From: Scalesia atractyloides
Taxonomy: Eukaryota; Streptophyta; Magnoliopsida; Asterales; Asteraceae
Length of the DNA stretch: 64,000 nt
Direction: 5' to 3'
Assembly (NCBI GenBank): GCA_947069175.1
Contig: CAMTDV010000012.1
Location: 35,868,341 to 35,932,340 of the forward strand
The position numbers and the translations under genes were made by a program. Shown one piece after another: positions 58,041 through 64,000 of this stretch (the stretch's first letter is position 1; the number at the start of each line of letters is the position of its first letter). The notes under the pieces are model-generated. The model worked only from the letters and a program-made list of their open reading frames with translations, ran no database searches and had not been told where the DNA came from.

Positions 58041-58058
58041 CCAAGGTTTGTGATACCA
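58041..58058 (-). other. Primer binding site of the copia element
   Basis: TGGTATCACAAACCTTGG directly at the LTR. The first eight bases fit initiator tRNA-Met; the rest departs from the usual TGGTATCAGAGC. Confidence 0.75.
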
Positions 58059-58246
58059 TGTAAGTCTGTGAATTTCCTTGATTCTCATTAACAAATGATA
58101 TCCTATAAATAATACAAGGTTGAGAGACTAATTAGGAGCTATACACGGAAATAACAATCAATCCTAATCAATCCTAACTAACAAATCGATATACAATATT
58201 TGGAAAATACATGCCAATAATATCGTGATAATATTATTGGCTAACA
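58059..58246 (-). mobile_element. 5' LTR of the copia element
   Basis: 188 bp. CTATAAATAATACAAGG-type AT-rich stretch inside; one difference from the 3' LTR. Confidence 0.95.
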
Positions 58247-58708
58247 GCAGTGTTGTTGATGTTGTGTTCAAGGCGCTTAATTTTTGCCCCATCTGATCTT
58301 GCATGCTTGTTCCCTCACCATTCCTCTTTTAGCAAATTCCCACGCTACTAAATTCACTCAGTAATTCCATTCAAGGGCATCTAGGTATTGTGCATAGAGA
58401 ATTTTTACCATATCCTTATCATCATAATCTAACCTGAGATCTTTAGCAATCACAACCCATAGATTGAAGTATGTCACCGGTTTATGACTACCCTTCTTTT
58501 TAACCATGATATATAAATCATATAGTTCAACCCTCTTAATCTCTTCCCACACTGGTGGTATTGGTTGATTTGGGAATTTAAAAAAAATAAAAACCCATCG
58601 ATCATATGAAAAAAAAAAGAGTTGTTCTTCAATTTATCGTTATAAGTTCACGGGTCATCAATCCCTTCGACTAAGAAGAGCTGGGATTTCTGCTAAGAAA
58701 TAGGCCCT

Positions 58709-59131
58709 GTGAATTTCCTCACGGACCCTATGGAAGGGAGATCTACTCTGCGACCAGGGGATCTGCTCGTCTTTGGCTGGGTTGGGGGGAAACATGCTTG
58801 TGTAGACCTCACGGGGGTTTCCCCTTTGGTTGGTTTAAGGGAAAACGGGTTTGTAGCTGGACAAGCGGCAACAAAGGCAGAATCAAAGAAAGTGGATAAG
58901 CACGCTAAAGCTTGCGCAAAGAACCAGCATGTCTTTGTCCCTTTTGCCTTTGATACTTTTGGCTCTCTAGTGCCAGAAGCTATCCACTTCTTGACGAGGG
59001 TTCAACGGGTCGTCTATAGCAATTGTTCAACCCCAAGGGGGCAAGGGTTTGTATTTGGAAGGTTAGGGTTTGCAATTCAGAAAGGATTGGCGGCGCAGCT
59101 TGTTGCCCGGCTACCTTCTGTTTTGATGTAA
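58709..59131 (+). pseudogene. C-terminal fragment of a plant non-LTR-type reverse-transcriptase protein
   Basis: The frame starts NFLTDPMEGRSTLRPGDLLV and has FGWVGGKHACVDLTGVSPLV, VPFAFDTFGSLVPEAIHFL and FAIQKGLAAQLVARLPSVL at the end. I know this as the C-terminal part of large plant proteins that carry a reverse-transcriptase domain further upstream; none of that is here. The stop is followed by about 50 bases and AGAAAAAAAATAG, which looks like a short poly(A) tail. The piece is in plus orientation inside the minus-strand Z ORF. It is therefore probably a 5'-truncated retroposed copy. RPGDLLV and CVDLT could be the acidic motifs of a restriction-like endonuclease; that is speculation. Confidence 0.6.
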
Positions 59132-60009
59132 CTTGGCAAGTTTTCTGGCTTATATATGAACACACAATTGCATTGTTAGAAAAAAAATAGGGTCATATAG
59201 TCATTGAAGTTATTAAATTCAAGAGAATTAATAACCATATTGATCCAAGCAGACTTCTCATCTGATTGATCAAGTGTTAATTCACTAACATAAGTTTCGA
59301 GATAATCTTGTTTAAATTCATCATGCTGTTTACTATCCCCCAATTCTTATAGTAATTCATTCTCATGGTTCTCCGGATTGGTCTTGTGATGATCTAAAAT
59401 AATAGCATCAGATATTCCAATTTCATCTTTAAACATGGACGATATAGCACAATTATTCCCTTCGATTTTGGCAACAAAACCTTTTGGTCGCAATTGATTA
59501 AGAATTAAGAAGTTGCGATCAAGATCCGGAGTATAAAAGACACTTGGAATTACAGTGGGTTACCCTCCAATTTCAGCCTAATCATACTCCCCTTATGAAT
59601 AAGATATTATTAGAATTCCCAGTTTTGGTTTCTACACCAAATGATTTTTCAATCTTATAAAAGTGACTAAGAGTACCCGCAAAATGGTTTTGAAACTTAG
59701 TCCTAACATACCAGATATTGTTCGAACAATCTTGATCTGTTTGGCTGACTATGTACTCTTCCACATAATCGTCACTATCTCGCATTCCCGCTGTTCCAGT
59801 TTCAATGGCCTTTTGGATCAATGAGGTTATCTCGTCTCTCTCTTTTTACTTTGCATATCGTTGAATTAGATGCCCTACTTCTCTGTAATAATAACATATA
59901 TAATCATGATTGTAGATTCTGCATTTGAATTCTTTGTTTCCCCCGTACTTGCTTCCATTTCCGATTTGCAGTGATACTAAAATTCAATATGATTTGATGA
60001 TTGTAACCT

Positions 60010-60025
60010 GCGCTCTGATACCAAA
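60010..60025 (-). other. Primer binding site of Z
   Basis: TTTGGTATCAGAGCG on the minus strand, one to two bases from the LTR edge CCATCA. Initiator-Met type. Confidence 0.75.
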
Positions 60026-60390
60026 TGATGGCCCAGAATACGAATTGCAACACAAATAAGAACAAGAAATGAAATGATCACAATGATGTAGTGATTTGAA
60101 CAAAGATGATGATCAAAGCTTGCAGGGAATTGTTATGGATCAATTGATGCATTTATGAATAATCTTGGTGGTTTGTTTAGAACCAATTAAACACACATTA
60201 CATAGAGTTGTTTCGATGACGATTATGTTTCCTGGGAATGTTAACTCCTAAACAGTGTTAACATCTAACTGAAATCAACTTTAAGATCGGCTAAGTATGC
60301 ATCGAATAAACCTAGTAATATGTCCTAAATAATAGTTACATTATTACATAATAAATTGTATAAACATAGGTTTAGTTTAACCATCTAATG
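60026..60390 (-). mobile_element. 5' LTR of Z
   Basis: Starts TGATGGCCCAGAATACG next to the PBS and ends at about CCATCTAATG. Similar over its length to 53015-53380, with many substitutions, so it is old. Confidence 0.75.
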
Positions 60391-61349
60391 ATGACCTCAC
60401 AAACTTTTGACTTTCCTTGACTTCCATACCATATAATCTCATAACAGGTAGGTTATTAGTCATAACCACTTTTTCTACAAATGTGGTAATTACACTTAAT
60501 ATTGACATTAGTAGTAATGTGACTAGCAACTCAACAAATGCTAACATCAGCCGGGCAGATTGATTACAATAGGAATCAATGTCACAAATATTAAAGGAAC
60601 TAAACTTTAGTTTAGTATTAATATGTACTTACAGTGTCCTATATATGTGTCGAATAAGGTTGTGTCATGCCTATTAACAGTGTTGGTAGCTGTAGCGGTT
60701 AGGTAGCTATGGAGGTTATCGCCAGGGGCGGTGATGAGGGTGTGCGGGGAGGACCACTGCACAAGGCCCGTAATTTCAAAGGGCCCGTGTTTTATTTAAA
60801 AATATCCAATATATGTATGTTAATTTTCTTTTTTAAATTGTATACACATACCAACTCCAAGATAGGCCCATTTACAAAACATTTTTTTATGGTTTAGAAG
60901 TTCGCCTATTGGCATTAGGTTTAGTGAAACAACACCCATTTGATTTTAAAAAATAGCAATAATAAAACATTACGGAAGGTCACATTTTTCAAGCTCGAAC
61001 AGTGTAGATGAATTCTCAGAGACGCCACTGGTGATCGCCACCATGCCAGTTCATGGTTATAACACCAGTCATGTAGTATAAAAAGATCACCAATGTAAAA
61101 TACCTGTGTTAATCACAATCCTGTGATTTTGTATCAAGTATTCTGAACTGTTTATCTTGTTTGAATACTTTTCTGCATCAATAAAACGTGTGATCCCCTT
61201 TCAACAACAAATACATCCAATGGACAACATGTTAAAAGGATGTATTTATTGTTGGAAATGTTTGGAAATGATGCCACCAGTGCGTAGGCGTGTGTGATTG
61301 GTAGGTAGAGTAAAGGTTTGGAAATATGACACTTATACTTAAAGATGGG
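60391..61349. other. Intergenic DNA with a foldback
   Basis: No gene. At 61199-61258, TTCAACAACAAATACATCC and GGATGTATTTATTGTTGGAA form a near-perfect inverted repeat around a 20-base loop. Confidence 0.45.
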
Positions 61350-61824
61350 TGATGCAGTGCCCAAGTGTGGAGGAGCGGGCCATGTTATATTTGGAGGCCC
61401 AAGATCGCGTGACAAATGAGGCTTCACTAAAATGGCTCTAACTTGGGCTACGGGGGTCCGTTGTGAGGAAAAATCCCGTTTTGCTGCAAACAGCCTTTGG
61501 CGGTTTGGGTTAACGTTCGGGCCCAAAAAAAGGCTTATTTCTATGAGTTATTTATCATTTTGTGTTTTTTTTATACTTTTCGTGGACTTTTAATTTGTTC
61601 TAGTTTTTTGCCCAAGTGTATTTTGAGGCCCGTTTCGAATTTATAACTCTATTTATATGTTGGTTATGAGGTGATAATGATTAGACTTGAATTTTGAGAA
61701 ATCAATTTTTATCACTTCAAATGCTTGCCCTTTGGGTTGAATTTTGGGGGTTTGGGAAAGATCAACACGGGTATTCGCAGAATCAACGTGTTCGTTCTTT
61801 GTTATCTAATCTTCCGCTACATCA
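61350..61824 (+). mobile_element. 5' LTR of V
   Basis: 475 bp. It has TAACTTGGGCTACGGGGGTC and an AT-rich TTTATACTTTTCGTGG stretch, ending ATCTTCCGCTACATCA. Confidence 0.88.
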
Positions 61825-61825
61825 G

Positions 61826-61840
61826 TTGGTATCAGAGCCG
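61826..61840 (+). other. Primer binding site of V
   Basis: TTGGTATCAGAGCCG, full 13-base initiator-Met match. Confidence 0.9.
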
Positions 61841-61856
61841 AATTCCTGGCTCAAAA

Positions 61857-62275
61857 TGCCTCCGAGGAGAAACAGGCCGCTTGATGAAGAAGCTGAGTGT
61901 AAGAAGGCTGGTAAACGACACTTGTTTGCCGAGTCTGAGGATGAACAACATGAAGATTATGAAAATAACCCGGTGTATGATGAATACGAGGATGAGGATT
62001 GGTATTCTTGGGTTACCGATGGTGATCGAAACTTACTAGGATATGAATCGGGTTCCAAAAGTTGTAAGGTTGGAGGTGTTACAAAGATAGCAAACGGTGA
62101 TGTTGCGGTGACTCCCGTTGGCGAGGTGATGGCTATTAATGGAGTTACAAATCTAGGAGATGAAGAAGAGAAGGCCATAAACAAGCATGAAAATTCATTA
62201 GATTCTTTTAGTATGTTTACAGATATTTTCTGGTCCAGATCTGATCAATTGGAACAACGGAGAGAATGGGACTGA
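61857..62275 (+). CDS. Acidic ORF of V, N-terminal part (139 aa)
   Basis: I chose the ATG at 61857 (MPPRRNRPLDEEAECKKAGK) because it follows the PBS directly; the open frame extends into the LTR but would have no reason to start there. After a basic start it is strongly acidic (ESEDEQHEDYENNPVYDEYE) and later has no known motif. The next frames (62266-62610 and 62558-63055) are each shifted, so the original product was probably one longer protein now broken by two indels. It is in gag position but lacks the gag core. Function unknown. Confidence 0.5.
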
Positions 62276-63127
62276 ACGGGGGTTGCACGATGGCTATGGG
62301 TGACTCTCTGGTGGTGATTGGTGGTCCTATGGCTTTCATAATAATCTTGTTTCAGAAGGTATGTGAATCGATTGAATATTCAATTGATAAAACTCCTATT
62401 AAAGTGGGTATTTTAAAGGGTGATAAGATATCTATTATTTCAAATCTTCTAATTGAAATAAAAGGTATTATTAATGACAAAATTGTGAATATAAGTAAAT
62501 CGACGGAAATTATGGAGAAGCCGTCATCCTTTCCAAATGTGACAGATAAAAAAAATCATGGTGGGCCTCAAAGTGTATGGTATTTGCATGGGGTTAAAGG
62601 ATGTATATAGATGTGGCTTGCACGGGATCTCCCTGGGGACTTGTGTTTGGGCAATGGAAAATAAAGAAAGTCATAGTAAACAACAAATGGATAATGATGG
62701 TAGTAATGTAGTTCCAATGAAATGTGGGATTAATTCTCACACTCCATGTATTCATGTGGATAAGAGATTCATATGTGCAAGGCATGATTTGAATGCATTA
62801 GCAGAGCACAGGGCCGAGTTTTTCCAGGTAACCGAGCATTCTCATCCTCTTAATCACATAATAACTAGAGCCCTTCAAGATGATAGTAAACAAAGACCCA
62901 ACGCTTCATTTGACCCAGGTGGCACAGGTTCAACATCAGGCAAGATGACTAGTGAAGATGAGTTGTTTAGATGGGTCATGATCAGCGTAAACAAGAATCA
63001 AGATAATGAAGCTGCTGGTACCCAGGTGGCACAGGTTCAACATCAGGCAAGATGACTAGTGAAGTTGAGTTGTTTAGACGGGTCATGATCAGCGTAAACA
63101 AGAATCGAGATGATGAACCTGCTGGTA
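62266..63127 (+). pseudogene. Continuation frames of the V ORF
   Basis: The first frame, to 62610, has a hydrophobic stretch (GDSLVVIGGPMAFIIILFQK) and a basic-hydrophilic part. The second, to 63055, has Cys/His-rich words (CGINSHTPCIHVDKRFICAR) and ends in the first copy of a 107-bp tandem duplication, which throws it out of frame. The second copy would read on to SRTNFVYPGG just before the PPT. No known family recognised. Confidence 0.4.
62914..63127. repeat. 107-bp tandem duplication in V
   Basis: Units begin CCCAGGTGGCACAGGTTCAA at 62914 and 63021 and run through GATCAGCGTAAACAAGAATC. A handful of substitutions separate them. Confidence 0.9.
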
Positions 63128-63150
63128 ATTCGAGGACGAATTTTGTCTAT

Positions 63151-63160
63151 CCAGGGGGAA
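63151..63160 (+). other. Polypurine tract of V
   Basis: CCAGGGGGAA directly before the 3' LTR. Confidence 0.8.
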
Positions 63161-63633
63161 TGATGCGGTGCCCAAGTGTGGAGGAGCGGGCCATGTTATA
63201 TTTGGAGGCCCAAGATCGCGTGACAAATGGGGCTTCACTAAAATGGCTCTAACTTGGGCTACGGGGGTCCGTTGTGAGGAAAAATCCCGTCTTGCTGCAA
63301 ACAGCCTTTGGCGGTTTGGGTTAACGTTCGGGCCCTAAAAAAGGCTTATTTCTATGAGTTATTTATCATTTTGTGTTTTTTTATACTTTTCGTGGACTTT
63401 TGTTTTGTTCTAGTTTTTGGCCCAAGTGTATTTTGGGGCCCGTTTCGAATTTATAACTCTATTTATATGTTGGTTATGAGGTGATAATGATTAGTCTTGA
63501 ATTTGAGAAATCAGTTTTTATCACTTCAAATTCTTGCCCTTTGGGTTGAATTTTGGGGGTTTGGGAAAGATCAACACGGGTATTCGCAGAATCAACGTGT
63601 TCGTTCTTTGTTATCTAATCTTCCGCTACATCA
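63161..63633 (+). mobile_element. 3' LTR of V
   Basis: 473 bp, a close match to 61350-61824. Confidence 0.88.
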
Positions 63634-64000
63634 GTGGGTAGGGTCTGTGATTGGTGGGTGGATTTGTGGCCAGGTAGGCGCCGCCTGTGTTGTGTGGTTC
63701 TGAGGTACTTTGGTGTATAATTAACATAGCAGTGTGTGATTGGTCGGGACTAAAATAGTACCTTTGAGTGTCCTTCCCCCTTATAAATACCTACAAAGAT
63801 GTGGGCATGGATAGGGAGATGCTCTTAAAACTTAAGGCAAAAGTGGAGTGGCTTAAACAAGAGGGTGGCTTTAACCATGCAGCAAAGGTAACCTACAGAA
63901 ACTACACTCAATGTCTACCCTAGGGGGTGGCGACTGTATTACAGTAAAGGTTGGAACACCGTAAGGTTCCCCAATCCCCCCTACGTCATGAGGAGAGTTG
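63634..64000. other. Right flank with a possible promoter
   Basis: GTGTGATTGGTCGGGACTAA and CTTATAAATACCTAC (63781-63795) resemble a CCAAT/TATA pair on the plus strand. A short frame starts ATGTGGGCATGGATAGGGAG at 63799, not enough to identify. The words GTGTGATTGG also occur at 61290 to the left of V, so the flanks may be one older repeat. Confidence 0.3.

Larger units (their letters stand above)
53551..58246 (-). mobile_element. Ty1/copia element with nearly identical 188-bp LTRs
   Basis: LTRs 53551-53738 and 58059-58246 differ at one position by eye (CTCAC against CTCAT). Ends are TGTAAG and CTAACA. A PBS on the minus strand (TGGTATCACAAACCTTGG, 58041-58058) and a PPT (CTGCGGGGGAC, 53739-53749) adjoin them. 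The flanks share GCAG, so four bases of duplication are readable. It inserted in the ARID ORF of Z. LTR identity indicates a very recent insertion. Confidence 0.95.
53389..59960 (-). pseudogene. Zinc knuckle + retropepsin-like + ARID chimeric ORF of Z (interrupted)
   Basis: Minus strand, right to left. Near 59940-59850 is a degenerate CCHC-like piece (FKCRIYNHDYICYYYREVGH). At 59720-59590 NNIWYVRTKFQNHFAGTLSH and VETKTGNSNN resemble the copia protease region, but without the D-S/T-G active site. At 59540-59460 is YTPDLDRNFLILNQLRPKGF. At 59430-59190 lies an acidic stretch with one in-frame TAA. After the reverse-transcriptase fragment, 58552-58358 is an ARID domain (ELYDLYIMVKKKGSHKPVTY, AKDLRLDYDDKD, ILYAQYLDALEW). 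The tail continues beyond the copia insertion at 53550-53390 (DFTRAKIALDEANMSLPKEE). ARID binds AT-rich DNA; the fused role is unknown. Several lesions make this copy dead. Confidence 0.65.
53015..60390 (-). mobile_element. LTR element Z carrying an ARID-domain ORF
   Basis: The LTR-like repeats are 53015-53380 and 60026-60390, about 365 bp, starting TGATGG. A PBS (TTTGGTATCAGAGCG on the minus strand, 60010-60025) adjoins the right one. A purine-rich AGTTTAAGGGGTCA adjoins the left one. This gives a minus-strand element. The duplication is not readable (ATAAT against ATGAC). The copia element 53551-58246 and a reverse-transcriptase fragment near 58620-59180 are later insertions. Removing them leaves about 2.1 kb, with no gag-pol enzymes beyond a protease-like piece. 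Confidence 0.7.
61350..63633 (+). mobile_element. Small LTR element V with a non-pol ORF
   Basis: The LTRs are 61350-61824 and 63161-63633 (TGATGCAG/TGATGCGG ... CTACATCA), very similar. A PBS (TTGGTATCAGAGCCG) starts two bases after the first. A PPT (CAGGGGGAA) abuts the second. Flanks are ATGGG and GTGGG, a duplication with one change. Internal DNA is about 1.34 kb and has no protease, RT or integrase, so V is non-autonomous. Confidence 0.88.

Overview
The window is plant nuclear DNA made almost entirely of transposable elements. It holds Ty3/gypsy and Ty1/copia polyproteins, LTR pairs with initiator-Met-type primer binding sites, MITEs, (TA)n microsatellites and exon fragments with GT-AG-like borders. 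The Asteraceae are the most likely source. That is an inference from the gag types, the ARID-linked retro-ORF and the 'putative gypsy type' transposase-domain ORF, all of which I know as abundant in that family. I see no gene that is clearly intact and host-functional.

Layout. 1-6680 is the 5' part of a minus-strand gypsy element P: a 3.4-kb LTR, PBS, a 369-codon Pro/His-rich ORF, tandem repeats, then gag running off the window. 6681-10478 is non-coding repeat-rich DNA with a small hAT-type MITE and a lone CACTA-type terminus. 10479-45562 is an ascorbate-peroxidase (APX) gene fragment split by a nested stack. A plus-strand solo LTR (H, duplication ACTTT) sits between APX exons. H was hit by a minus-strand gypsy element (W, GTAAC). 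W was hit by a solo LTR (S, ACGCT) and by a gag-only element (X, TCTTA). X was hit by a second gag-only element (Y, TATCG). All five duplications can be read at the borders, so the order of events is recoverable.

45563-52291 holds a broken 'gypsy type' transposase-domain ORF, an LTR-like promoter region and a 0.4-kb direct repeat. 52292-52933 is a hAT MITE with a perfect 8-bp duplication. 53015-60390 is an old LTR element (Z) whose internal ORF combines a zinc knuckle, a retropepsin-like segment and an ARID DNA-binding domain. Z was interrupted by a very young but broken copia element (53551-58246) and by a 5'-truncated non-LTR-type reverse-transcriptase fragment. 61350-63633 is a small LTR element (V) with an acidic non-pol ORF.

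The least expected structure is in the LTRs of S, X and Y. Each carries three tRNA-like box A/box B modules on the element's sense strand, downstream of the TATA box, and one on the opposite strand upstream of it. The LTRs of W, a different family, also carry the opposite-strand module. The ARID-carrying LTR element Z is the second candidate for something little described.
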